From NCBI GenBank assembly GCA_036676355.1, contig JAKFDA010000097.1, positions 14,540 to 78,539 on the forward strand: DNA of 64,000 nucleotides, given 5' to 3'. The notes below the pieces were generated by a model. The model was not told the DNA's origin, made no database searches, and saw only the letters and a list, made by a program, of their open reading frames with translations. Within the stretch, counting starts at the first letter, position 1, and each line of letters opens with the position of its first letter. Source of the stretch: ZC4RG42 sp036676355 (GTDB lineage: Bacteria > Pseudomonadota > Gammaproteobacteria > Burkholderiales > SG8-39). Positions 18,709 through 30,388 of the stretch are shown piece after piece. The position numbers and the translations under genes were made by a program.

Positions 18709-18862
18709 AACCACAGAGACACAGAGAAAAGCGAAACATTATTCCGTCATTCCCGGCAAGCCGCGCAAGCGGCGCGATCGGGAATCCAGATGAAAGGACG
18801 CAGAACTGGGTTTCCGCCCGAAGACGCCTCTTTAACTCTGTGTCTCTGCGCCTCTGTGGTGG
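18709..18862. repeat. Nested palindromic repeats, mdh-acnA spacer
   Basis: The outer arms are AACCACAGAGACACAGAG (18709-18726) and, reverse complemented, CCACAGAGGCGCAGAGACACAGAG near 18836-18860; the right arm has one extra 8-base unit. Between them, 18746-18791 is a different palindrome with TCATTCCCG and CGGGAATCCAGA ends and an inner GCCGC/GCGGC stem. Both sequence types are familiar as dispersed intergenic repeats in Proteobacteria. The second looks inserted into the first. Confidence 0.7.
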
Positions 18863-18882
18863 ACTTTTACTTTTGAGCCGAC

Positions 18883-21585
<2,703 letters not shown>

Positions 21586-21748
21586 GTCTGCATTGTTCGT
21601 CGCGCCCGCGCGCCTTTACGCAATGCGGCGGCAACCCGCTAAGCCGCAGTTCATTCGCACCTGCCCGCACCCGCCGCTGCGCGGCCACCGAGTCTGGCGC
21701 GAACTGCTCGCCTGAAACGACCGCGACTCTAAATTGTCCGCACCAAAC

Positions 21749-21781
21749 AAAAAGGCCGTCACTTTGCAGTGACGGCCTTTT
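21749..21781. terminator. Bidirectional terminator between acnA and the csp gene
   Basis: A near-perfect hairpin (AAAAGGCCGTCACT/AGTGACGGCCTTTT) with a TTGC loop and T runs on both sides lies between converging genes. Confidence 0.92.
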
Positions 21782-21799
21782 CACTTTTGTAGGGGTCGA

Positions 21800-22006
21800 T
21801 CATTCAAGCGGACGTATATTCGAGGCTTGTTTGCCTTTAGGGCCCGTCGTCACGTCGAAATCTACACGCTGGTTTTCCTTGAGGCTCTTGAAACCCTTGC
21901 CGGTAATTGCGGAGAAATGCGCAAAGAGATCTTCGCCGCCACCATCGGGTGTAATGAATCCGTAGCCTTTTTGGTCGTTGAACCATTTCACGATACCGGA
22001 TGCCAT
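21800..22006 (-). CDS. cspA: Cold-shock-domain protein
   Basis: A 68-residue single-domain nucleic-acid-binding protein that acts as an RNA chaperone. The two RNP motifs are KGYGFI and DLFAHF, and the protein starts MASGIVKWFNDQKG as usual. AAGGAG lies nine bases before the ATG. Just above that, 22022-22035 is TGTACTGACGTACA, a small perfect-stem hairpin in the leader. Which Csp paralogue it is, and whether it is cold-induced, cannot be told from sequence. Confidence 0.95.
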   Translation of the reverse strand: MASGIVKWFNDQKGYGFITPDGGGEDLFAHFSAITGKGFKSLKENQRVDFDVTTGPKGKQASNIRPLE

Positions 22007-22021
22007 GCTTACCGCTCCTTA

Positions 22022-22035
22022 TGTACTGACGTACA
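22022..22035 (-). promoter_or_regulatory. Leader hairpin upstream of the csp ribosome site
   Basis: TGTAC-TGAC-GTACA can form a five-pair stem immediately upstream of AAGGAG in the csp leader. Leaders of cold-shock genes often contain structure that controls translation; this role is inferred only. Confidence 0.3.
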
Positions 22036-22241
22036 GCCTTGCCAAACTACAAAACGGGCCTGCGCCCACCTGCGAGACCTGCAAGGAGTTAAAACCGCAC
22101 GACCTTCGGTGCCGCCCTACGCGGCGTCTACGGACCAGCGATTACCGGCGCTGCTTGGGGTCTGCAGCAAATCTTATACTGCCCTGAATATTCGATCGTC
22201 AACCCGGATTCACAGTTTGTAACATGGCCTGAAGAACGTAT

Positions 22242-24446
22242 TTAGCGGGGCGTGGCCCGTCTGTGATTGTTCTCGGGCACAGGCCTTGCCGCGCCCAGCG
22301 GCGCCGTGATGGGCGCTTGATCGCCCGCTTCGATCGACTCGCCCGGCGCGCGAGCAAGCGGCAAACTGATCCAGAAGGTGGCGCCTTCATCCGGCTTGCT
22401 CTGCGCCCAGACATGTCCGCCATGGCGCTCGATAATGCGCTCCACACTGGCCAAACCCACACCCGTGCCCTCGAATTCTTCCGGCGTGTGCAATCGCTGA
22501 AAAACGCCGAACAGCTTTTCCGCGTACCGCATGTCGAAACCGACGCCGTTGTCTCGCACGTAAATGTCGGCATATCCGTCGTGCTCCTCGCTACCGATTT
22601 CAATCACCGCCAAAGGTCGGGGTCGGGTGTACTTGAACGCATTGTCGAGAAGATTGAGGATCACCGACCGGAGCAACTGTCGATCACCCCGCACGACCGG
22701 CAACGAACCGATTGACCACCGCACCTGCCGCTGCGGCTCGGCCGCGCTGATCTCCTGCGCGATGTCGCGAACGATATCTCCGAGCGGTACCTCCTGCATG
22801 GCCATCTGCTGACGCGACACGTGCGAGAAAAGAAGCAGATCGTCGATGAGCGCGCCCATATGGCCGGCTGCCCGAATCACCACGCCGATGAGCCGAACCG
22901 CCTCCTCGTCCGTCTGCACTGCCGGCCGCTCCCGCAGCAACGATGCGAAACCGGCGACGTGCCGCAACGGCGCACGCAGATCATGCGATACCGAATAGGA
23001 GAAGGATTCGAGTTCACGATTCGCGCTTTGCAGTTGCGCGGTCCGCGCCTGCACCATTTTTTCCAGCGAAGCGTTAAGTTCGTCGACTTCCGCCGCATGG
23101 CGCTTCAGTGCGGTAACGTCGTGCGCGATAAGAAGCACATAGCGCTGCTCTGCGAAATCGAATCCGCTCCAGGAAATCTGGCAATGCGCAAGTTCGCCGC
23201 TCTTCTTGCGCAATACGCATTCGACGTCCTCCCCACTCTGTTCCCCCTGAAGATGAGCGATGAACTCGCTGCCGCCCGGCTCGGCCCATAGCCCCAACTC
23301 GACCGTCGTCGCGCTCCGCAACGCTTCCACGTCGTATTGCGAAAAACGCAGAAACTCCGGATTCGCCTCGATTACACGGCCTTCGGCGGACATCAACGCG
23401 ATCGCGTCCGGAGAAATCTCGAATATGCGCGCAAAGCGCTCTTCGCTTTCACGCAAAGCCACTTTCTGACGGCGACGTTCGGTCACGTCTTCGACCATGT
23501 GCAGCACATGGGCCTCCCTGTGTCGATCGACCAGCGTCGCCGAAACCTGCACCTCGCGCCGTGCGCCATCGTGTCGATTGAAACCGGATATGCGGTGCAA
23601 CACGCGTCCATGGTGTAAACGATTGGCGAAGCGTTCAAACGGTTCACCAGGTTCGCCCCAGAAACCCAGATCGAGAACACTGCGTTCAAGCAGCCGTTGG
23701 CGCGAATATCCCGTCATCGCAACCGCCGCATCATTGACCTCAACGATGCGGCCGGTATCGCGAGTCGTGACGAAAATCGCAAGTGGAGAAGTTGCGTACG
23801 TCGCTGCCAGGTGGCCGGCAAAATGTTCGAGCTCGAGTTCGCGCGCGTGACGGTCGGTCACGTCCCATAGTGCGCCGACCATCAGCCGTCGTCGTGTCCG
23901 CGCGTCGGCGATGCAAGCACCGCGCATGTGAACATGGCGAGCGCTGCCGTCTTCCCGCACGACTCGAAACTCCGCTTCTGCGCGATCATGCGAACGGCGG
24001 GCATCATTCAGGCGTTCGAGTAGCGCTTCCCGGTCCTGCGGATGCACCTTCTCTATACAGTCGAGCAGCCGAGCGGCGCGTCCGAGCGGAATATTGAGTA
24101 ACTGCGCCAGAGATTCATCGCCGCGCACTAGGTCCCGATCGAGATCCCACTCCCATACCGCGACACCGGCTGTTTCGTTCGCCAGTTGCACGCCGGCGAT
24201 CCATCGTTCCGCCTCATCCAGCCGCCGCATCATCGCTATGGCCGTTGTGCGATATCGCCACCAGACGATCGCTGCAACGCACGCCAGCGCGCCTGCCGCG
24301 GCATAAACAAACAAGAATGGGAGCACGTTGTGGAGTTCCGCCTGTGCGGGCCGGCCTGAACGGCCCGAATTCGCGATTGGCAAGTCATGCAAGGAACGGG
24401 CCGTACAGCGCCGAGGCCACTTCCAGAGCGTGAGTGGACACAGCAT
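22242..24446 (-). CDS. Membrane PAS sensor histidine kinase
   Basis: About 734 residues. One transmembrane helix lies near 45-67, followed by three PAS regions (about 83-205, 210-325 and 333-450). A coiled coil then leads to a HisKA domain with SVSHDLRAPLRHVAGF (phospho-acceptor His near 490). The HATPase domain has NLLDNAFKYTR, DNGVGFDM, FQRLH and GTGVGLASVERI. The kinase core is of the phytochrome-like class. No receiver domain is attached. The annotated start is ATG 24446; TTG 24452 and later codons are possible. It follows the HD-GYP gene after about 38 bases, suggesting one two-gene signalling unit. Confidence 0.9.
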   Translation of the reverse strand: MLCPLTLWKWPRRCTARSLHDLPIANSGRSGRPAQAELHNVLPFLFVYAAAGALACVAAIVWWRYRTTAIAMMRRLDEAERWIAGVQLANETAGVAVWEWDLDRDLVRGDESLAQLLNIPLGRAARLLDCIEKVHPQDREALLERLNDARRSHDRAEAEFRVVREDGSARHVHMRGACIADARTRRRLMVGALWDVTDRHARELELEHFAGHLAATYATSPLAIFVTTRDTGRIVEVNDAAVAMTGYSRQRLLERSVLDLGFWGEPGEPFERFANRLHHGRVLHRISGFNRHDGARREVQVSATLVDRHREAHVLHMVEDVTERRRQKVALRESEERFARIFEISPDAIALMSAEGRVIEANPEFLRFSQYDVEALRSATTVELGLWAEPGGSEFIAHLQGEQSGEDVECVLRKKSGELAHCQISWSGFDFAEQRYVLLIAHDVTALKRHAAEVDELNASLEKMVQARTAQLQSANRELESFSYSVSHDLRAPLRHVAGFASLLRERPAVQTDEEAVRLIGVVIRAAGHMGALIDDLLLFSHVSRQQMAMQEVPLGDIVRDIAQEISAAEPQRQVRWSIGSLPVVRGDRQLLRSVILNLLDNAFKYTRPRPLAVIEIGSEEHDGYADIYVRDNGVGFDMRYAEKLFGVFQRLHTPEEFEGTGVGLASVERIIERHGGHVWAQSKPDEGATFWISLPLARAPGESIEAGDQAPITAPLGAARPVPENNHRRATPR

Positions 24447-24483
24447 AACCAAACGTGCGCAATCTCGCGCCCTGCAAACGCGG

Positions 24484-27447
24484 CTAGCGATACGGTGATG
24501 CGTCCGCGACGTCGATTTGTGCGGGATGCAGAAAACGCTGGGCGTAGACGCGCCAGACGCCGGAATCGATGAACAACTCGTACAGGTCCGGATCGATATG
24601 CTGATCCGCTTTCATCTTCTGCATGATGCGCAGCGATTCGGACAGATTCTTGGCTTTCTTATACGGCCGGTCCGACGCGGTGAGCGCTTCAAAAATATCG
24701 GCGATGGCCATCATCCGCGCCGTGTCGCTCATCTCTTCGCGTTTGAGCCGTTTCGGATAACCGGTGCCATCCATTTTCTCATGGTGGCCGCCGGCGATTT
24801 CCGGCACATCGCGCAGATGCCGCGGAAACGGCAGTTGCGACAGCATGATGATGGTCTGCACGATATGGTGGTTGATGATGTAACGCTCTTCTGCGCACAG
24901 CGTACCGTGCTCGATGCGCAGATTGTGCAGCTCGCCGCGGTTGTATTTGTATTCCGGCGCCGGCAATTTGAAACCCCATTTATTGTCCGACTGCAGTTGT
25001 TCCGCAACCGGGCGCTCGATCAGGTGTTCGATCTTGTCGGCCAATAGCAGTTCGGTTGCGGGCAGCGTTTGCGCGGGCTCGCGCGCCTTGCGTTTCTGCT
25101 CATCATTCGACAGGCCGATGCGGTCGTCCAGCGTGCGCTGCCAGGTACGTTGCGCGATACGCTCCAGTCGAGCAATGCTTTCCGATTGCATGAATTCGCC
25201 GCCTTCATTACAGGTGGCGACGAAAGCGAAATCGGCATCCAGTTCGGCCAGACGGCTATCGCGCTCGGCCTCCAGCCTGCTTGCATCGCCACCCGCCGCT
25301 ATTTTTTGCAGCGTATCGATTTGCACGTCGCGCTTGAGCACCTCAAAACGCATGCGGATTTCGTGCAGGCGGTCATAAATTGTTTCCAGCTTGGTGGCTT
25401 TATCCACCACGTATTCGGGTGTGGTGACTTTGCCGCAGTCGTGCAGCCAACTGGCGATTTGCAGCGCTTCCCATTGTTTTGCGTCGAGCTGAAAATTCTC
25501 GTACGGGCCCGCTTTCGCATCGCAGGCGGCGCGCGCCAGCATCAGGGTCAATTCCGGCACGCGCTGACAATGCCCTCCGGTATAGGGCGATTTGGCATCG
25601 ATGGCGCCGGCCACCAGGCGAATGAAGGCATCGAGCAATTCCTTGCGCGATTCCACCAGACCCTGCGTCTCGATGGCGACGGCCGCCGTACCCGACAAGG
25701 CTTCGGCGAAAGCCAGGCGCGCGCCGTTCGGAAGTTCGGCGTCGGGCGTGAACAGCACCAGCACGCCGACCCGTTCACCGTTACGTTCGCGCAGCGGAAT
25801 CGCCACCATGCCGAGACGATGTTCCGGCCACATCTTTTGAAACACCGATAGCTCGGGGCCGCATTGCACCGACAAATCGATCGCGTGCGTAGTGCAATCG
25901 CGGAACGCAGCGGCAACGGGCGAGTCGGCCTGCACGGCAATGACCTCCGCACTGACTTGCGATGCCTTGCCGCTTTGATCGACCAGTGTGGCCGGACGCA
26001 AATGCGCCTGCTCAGTGTCGGGCAGATAAACCACGCCGCCGATGGCCTGCATGCCCTGGCAGGTTTCCCGTATCACACGCTCCAGCAGCCGCTCGAAATT
26101 CGTTTCCGCCGCCAGCGACGTGGCGACGTCGAGAAAATTTCGAATCGTGTCGCGCATCATTTCCATGGCTTGCGACAGCTGATCGATTTCGAGAACGATC
26201 GAACGGCCCGCCGCCGGGCCATCGAATTTAAACGCGCGAATGTCTCCGGCCTGTGCGGTGATGCGGCGCATGCGACGCGCAACGCCATGCGCCGTCAGGG
26301 CGGTGAGCGGAATGGCGCAAAGCAGCAACACAAGGCAGATCAGCAGATGGCGCGTACGCATGGCGCGCAAATCCTGCAGCAACTCATCCAGCGGCACGGC
26401 TATGGCGAGAAAGAGCGGTCCGCGCGCGGTATCGATGGGCAGGACCACGCTTTTCCACTCTTTGCCGTCGACGCGCAAATCGAGCGCCTTGCCGCCGTCC
26501 TGCGACGCAGGTCGCAGAGCCGCCAGCAGCGCGTCACCGCTAGCATCCAGCGTCTTGAGGAAAACGCGATCGGCTTCGCGCCTGGTCAGCGTCCGGCTGC
26601 TGTCGGAACGGGCCAGCAGGCGGCGTTGTTCATCGAACAAAACGATGCGCATGCCCGGCAGCGTGCTAAGCGCCGCCAGTTGCGCGGAAATATGTGCCAG
26701 GGTGATGTCAATGCCGACCACGCTTTGCGCATTGGCTCGCTTGGCGGCCGTGACGCCCGGTGTGTTGGTGGCGAAAAACACATACGGCTCGGTGAATACG
26801 CGTTGGCCGGTCGTGTGCGCCAACCGATACCAGGGTCGAGTGCGCGGATCGTAGTCATACTCCGAAACCACGCGCCGTTCCAGTTCGCGCAGTTCCTGGT
26901 CGAAGAAAATGTACAGCGGCCGCAGTGGCGCCGCCTCGCGCCGCTCGACGCTTTGCACCATGTAATGCGCTTGCGCGGGCGCGGCGAAAAATTTTTGTTC
27001 GGTCTTGTCGGCCAGCAAGCGCAACAGGAAGAAACTGCCATCGGCATAGCCCGCGTACGCGGCGGCGACCGGCGCGTGGCCGGCGAAAGCCTGACGCAAT
27101 AGCGGCAGTGCCTGCAATCGTTCGTCCAGTGTGCCAGCCTCGACCAGCGGCTGCAGTGCCAGTACGTCGGTAAAGCGACCGACAGGCTCAAACGCCCGGC
27201 TTAAACTCGAATGCGCTTCGCGGCCGATATGGTCGAACACGCGCTCGGTGGCCGACAAAGTGAGGTCTCGGCCCTGCGCGTAGCCGAACCACGCAATCAG
27301 CCCTCCCAGCACAAGAATCAGCACCGAAAAGAGCACCGATAGATGTACGTAAAGGGGATAAGGCCTGTGGGCTGAGCGGGTGTGCTTCATCGAGTCGCGG
27401 CGGTCGTCACGCCTGTTCACCACTTTTTTATGAACTGGAGAAGGCAC
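24484..27447 (-). CDS. Cache-GAF-HD-GYP cyclic-di-GMP phosphodiesterase-like protein
   Basis: About 987 residues from GTG 27447 (ATG 27390 is an alternative). TM1 at 32-54 and TM2 at 366-388 bracket a periplasmic Cache-type sensor containing DPRTRPWYRLA (200-210). A HAMP-like linker, a GAF region (about 445-590) and an HD-GYP domain follow. The metal-binding HD is at 669-670 (WLHDCGKV), and HHEKMDGTGYP is at 888-898, so the key residues are present. Between them is an insertion of about 150 residues (roughly 697-845), partly predicted coiled coil. Such proteins usually hydrolyse cyclic di-GMP in response to a ligand. It is upstream of the PAS kinase. Confidence 0.9.
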   Translation of the reverse strand: MPSPVHKKVVNRRDDRRDSMKHTRSAHRPYPLYVHLSVLFSVLILVLGGLIAWFGYAQGRDLTLSATERVFDHIGREAHSSLSRAFEPVGRFTDVLALQPLVEAGTLDERLQALPLLRQAFAGHAPVAAAYAGYADGSFFLLRLLADKTEQKFFAAPAQAHYMVQSVERREAAPLRPLYIFFDQELRELERRVVSEYDYDPRTRPWYRLAHTTGQRVFTEPYVFFATNTPGVTAAKRANAQSVVGIDITLAHISAQLAALSTLPGMRIVLFDEQRRLLARSDSSRTLTRREADRVFLKTLDASGDALLAALRPASQDGGKALDLRVDGKEWKSVVLPIDTARGPLFLAIAVPLDELLQDLRAMRTRHLLICLVLLLCAIPLTALTAHGVARRMRRITAQAGDIRAFKFDGPAAGRSIVLEIDQLSQAMEMMRDTIRNFLDVATSLAAETNFERLLERVIRETCQGMQAIGGVVYLPDTEQAHLRPATLVDQSGKASQVSAEVIAVQADSPVAAAFRDCTTHAIDLSVQCGPELSVFQKMWPEHRLGMVAIPLRERNGERVGVLVLFTPDAELPNGARLAFAEALSGTAAVAIETQGLVESRKELLDAFIRLVAGAIDAKSPYTGGHCQRVPELTLMLARAACDAKAGPYENFQLDAKQWEALQIASWLHDCGKVTTPEYVVDKATKLETIYDRLHEIRMRFEVLKRDVQIDTLQKIAAGGDASRLEAERDSRLAELDADFAFVATCNEGGEFMQSESIARLERIAQRTWQRTLDDRIGLSNDEQKRKAREPAQTLPATELLLADKIEHLIERPVAEQLQSDNKWGFKLPAPEYKYNRGELHNLRIEHGTLCAEERYIINHHIVQTIIMLSQLPFPRHLRDVPEIAGGHHEKMDGTGYPKRLKREEMSDTARMMAIADIFEALTASDRPYKKAKNLSESLRIMQKMKADQHIDPDLYELFIDSGVWRVYAQRFLHPAQIDVADASPYR

Positions 27448-27659
27448 CCGTAGACTGCGTTATGCCGATGCCCTCGGTAAAGGTAACTTTCCCCGTCTCA
27501 GTCCTTAATAAAAGGACATCTACCGGAAGCCGGCGATTTAGTTTCGGCTTCCACGCTCGTCAAGAGCCGAGTTCAACGGACGATTAGAATCACGGGCGTT
27601 CCCTAGCCGCCACCAGGGAAAATCGTGCGAACCCGCAACTAGAACGTCAAAGGTGATTC

Positions 27660-28052
27660 ATGGAATCTGATCGTTACCAGCGCGGCTGGGAGAAACTCAA
27701 GCAAGTCGACGCTAAAGCCGGCGAAAAACTGGTCGAGTCGCTGAAAGACATCGCGCCCGACCTCGCCCGCTACATTGTCGAGTTTCCTTTCGGAGACGTT
27801 TATTCGCGTGGCGTTCTTTCTCTCAAAGAACGCGAGATCGCCACCGTTTCGGCATTGGCGGCGCAGGGCAACGCGCAGCCCCAACTCAAAGTCCATATTC
27901 ACGGTGCGCTCAACGTCGGCTGCACGAGACAGGAAATCGTGGAGATCATGATTCAAATGGCGGTGTATGCAGGCTTCCCTGCCGCGCTGAACGGCATCTT
28001 CGTCGCCAAGGAAGTCTTTGCGGAACGCGATCGCGCCGAGCAATCGAACTGA
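27660..28052 (+). CDS. Carboxymuconolactone decarboxylase family protein
   Basis: A 130-residue protein of the CMD/PcaC family: LSLKEREIATVSALAAQG, HIHGALNVGCTRQEIVEIMIQMAVYAGFPAALNG. It lacks the CxxC pair of the AhpD peroxidase branch and has a single cysteine, so it is closer to the PcaC-type decarboxylases. The substrate is not known; no other protocatechuate-pathway gene is nearby. AAAGGTG precedes the ATG. The downstream gene is an enolase-superfamily enzyme with about 138 bases between, so a small catabolic unit is possible. Confidence 0.85.
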   Translation: MESDRYQRGWEKLKQVDAKAGEKLVESLKDIAPDLARYIVEFPFGDVYSRGVLSLKEREIATVSALAAQGNAQPQLKVHIHGALNVGCTRQEIVEIMIQMAVYAGFPAALNGIFVAKEVFAERDRAEQSN

Positions 28053-28190
28053 TTGCACCGGACGTCCGGGCGGTTCCCCGAAGCGGCGAACGCCGGTGAC
28101 GCTGGCTGCGGAGCAGCGGTTGTCGCGGACCGCGCGACAAGCAGGCTAGCTGGATGCATCACCTCGCGCGAGTACGGAACGAGGAGTCGC

Positions 28191-29285
28191 ATGATGCGAG
28201 CCGGACTGACCCTGAAAAGCGTTCGCGCAAGGCCGGTAGCCATTCCCTTGCAGCGTCCCATCGTGTCGCGGGTGGGTTTGTTCCGCGAGTGGCCGCTGAT
28301 CCTCATCGATCTCTACACGAATGAAGGGATTGTGGGTCACAGTTATCTTGAGCCGTATCTCAAGCATTCGGCCCGTTACATCGTCCCCGCGATTCAAGAT
28401 CTCGCCGAACTGGCGCAAGGCCACCCGGTTGCGCCGTTCGACGCCTTTCGCAGAGGAATCGGATCGCTCCACCTCGTCGGCCGCGAAGGCGTCTCGATGA
28501 TCGCCATCGCCGGACTCGATATGGCCGCGTGGGATGCGCTGGCGAAAGCGGCCGGGACGCCACTCGCCGAATATCTCGGCGGGACAATCGGTCCGGTGCC
28601 CGCCTATAACAGCAACGGGCTATGGCTCACGCCGCTCGATACGCTCGGGGCCGAAGCGAAATCGCTCGTCGACGAAGGCAAATTTGTCGGGATCAAGCTT
28701 CGCCTCGGACGAGACACGTTGAACGAAGACGTCGCAGCCATTGCAGCCGTTCGTGATGCGGTGGGTTCCGACATCAAGTTGATGTGCGACTTCAACCAGG
28801 GGCTGACCCTCGGCGATGCGCTGCGGCGGTGTCACGCGCTCGACGACGAAGGACTTTACTGGTTCGAGGAGCCCATCACTTACGACAATATTCGCGGCTA
28901 TACGCAACTTGCGCGCGAACTTAAAACCCCGCTCCAGCTCGGTGAAAATATCTACGGCCCACGGCTACTGCATCAGGCGATCCTTGCAGGCGCCGGCGAC
29001 TACTTCATGCCGGACATGATGCGCATAGGCGGTGTGAGCGGATGGCTGCGCGCCGCCGCAATCACCGGCGCGGCGGGCATTCCGATGTCCACGCACTTGT
29101 ATCCCGAGATTGCTGCGCACCTGATGCGCATCACCGATACGGCACACTGGCTGGAGTGGCAGAGTTGGGCCGATCCCATTCTGATGGAGCCATTCGAACT
29201 CAAGGATGGTTATCTGATCGTTCCCGATCGGCCGGGCCAGGGAATCGAGTGGGACGAAAAAGCCGTCGCGAAGTTCGCGTATTGA
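28191..29285 (+). CDS. Mandelate racemase-like enolase-superfamily enzyme
   Basis: About 364 residues. Metal ligands align with the mandelate racemase group: CDFNQG (Asp), WFEEPI (Glu) and LGENIYGP (Glu). The Asp-His dyad is present in MPDMMRIGGVSGW and STHLYPEIAAHL, and TAHWLEW carries the later Glu. The KxK motif that bears the second base is IKLRLG here, so the second lysine is replaced by arginine. These enzymes abstract a proton alpha to a carboxylate; the product may be a racemase or acid-sugar dehydratase. GAGGAG lies just before ATG 28191 (ATG 28194 has better spacing). It follows the CMD-like gene. Confidence 0.88.
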   Translation: MMRAGLTLKSVRARPVAIPLQRPIVSRVGLFREWPLILIDLYTNEGIVGHSYLEPYLKHSARYIVPAIQDLAELAQGHPVAPFDAFRRGIGSLHLVGREGVSMIAIAGLDMAAWDALAKAAGTPLAEYLGGTIGPVPAYNSNGLWLTPLDTLGAEAKSLVDEGKFVGIKLRLGRDTLNEDVAAIAAVRDAVGSDIKLMCDFNQGLTLGDALRRCHALDDEGLYWFEEPITYDNIRGYTQLARELKTPLQLGENIYGPRLLHQAILAGAGDYFMPDMMRIGGVSGWLRAAAITGAAGIPMSTHLYPEIAAHLMRITDTAHWLEWQSWADPILMEPFELKDGYLIVPDRPGQGIEWDEKAVAKFAY

Positions 29286-29404
29286 TACGGCCGGCGCCGC
29301 CACGATCGGCTGCAGTAATTGCGTCGCCGTTTCGAGCGATGCGTAACTTGCTGATCTTGCCGTGCAAGCCTTATGCTGCGCCTCGCACGGGAGGAGTAGC
29401 ACAC

Positions 29405-30388
29405 TTGGCAAAGAGCAAACCGACGACACTGGAACTCGCCGCGCAGGCGAGCGCGGTCCAGCAGGCTCGTCCAAACGCACAACGCAAACCAGTCGTGGGA
29501 CTTGCGCTGGGCAGCGGTTCGGCGCGCGGCTGGGCGCATATCGGCGTCATACAGGCACTGGAAGAAGCCGGTATTCATGCCGATGTCGTTTGCGGCACAT
29601 CGATCGGCGGATTGGTAGGCGCCGCATACGCGGCCGGCGAACTGACGCGATTCGAAAAATGGGTGACGGGCCTGGGCTTCCGCGACGTCGTTTCCCTCAT
29701 GGATCTCGGCCTCAACGGCGGCATGCTGAAGGGCGAGAAGGTGATGGAATTCTTTCGCAAGAATTTCGTCGATCGCCCCATCGAAGAATTGAACCTGCCC
29801 TTCGGGGTCGTTGCCACCGCGCTGCACAGCGGCGCAGAGATCTGGCTGCGCACCGGTTCGACGGTCGATGCCGTTCGTGCGTCGATCGGCATGCCCGGTC
29901 TGTTCACACCGGTGCGGCACGAAGGCAAGGTGCTGGTGGATGGCGCACTGGTCAATCCCGTGCCGGTTTCGCTGGCGCGCGCCATGGGCGCGGAAATCGT
30001 CATCGCCGTGGATCTCAGTTCCGATTTGCTGGGATATCGCCATATGCCCTCGGAGGTGGCCGCATCGGCAGCGTCGTCGAATCTCGTCAGCGGATGGATG
30101 CGTAAATTGCAGGAAAGCTTCGGCATGGCGGGCTCAGCCGAAGCAGGCCAAGCGCCGGTGCTACTGCCGTCGATGCTGACCACCGTGGCGCAGAGCCTCA
30201 ACATCATGCAGGTGCGCATCACGCGCAGCCGCATGGCCGGCGAACCACCCGAACTGGTCATCGCACCGCGACTCGCCCACCTGGGCCTGCTCGAGTTCCA
30301 CCGCGCCGCTGAAGCGGTTGAGGAAGGCCGACGCGCAGTCGAAGTCGGCCTGCACAGCCTCGAAGCACTGGGACTGCAGGCGCCATGA
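29405..30388 (+). CDS. Patatin-like phospholipase (RssA/NTE family)
   Basis: About 327 residues. The oxyanion motif GSGSARGWAHIGVI, the nucleophile GTSIGG and the catalytic DGALVNPVP are all present, in the order of the bacterial RssA/YlbK lipid hydrolases. No signal peptide is seen. The best start is TTG at 29405: GGGAGGAG lies eight bases upstream. An ATG at 29339 is in frame but has no ribosome site. The stop overlaps the next gene by four bases. It probably acts on membrane phospholipids or lysophospholipids. Confidence 0.88.
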   Translation: MAKSKPTTLELAAQASAVQQARPNAQRKPVVGLALGSGSARGWAHIGVIQALEEAGIHADVVCGTSIGGLVGAAYAAGELTRFEKWVTGLGFRDVVSLMDLGLNGGMLKGEKVMEFFRKNFVDRPIEELNLPFGVVATALHSGAEIWLRTGSTVDAVRASIGMPGLFTPVRHEGKVLVDGALVNPVPVSLARAMGAEIVIAVDLSSDLLGYRHMPSEVAASAASSNLVSGWMRKLQESFGMAGSAEAGQAPVLLPSMLTTVAQSLNIMQVRITRSRMAGEPPELVIAPRLAHLGLLEFHRAAEAVEEGRRAVEVGLHSLEALGLQAP

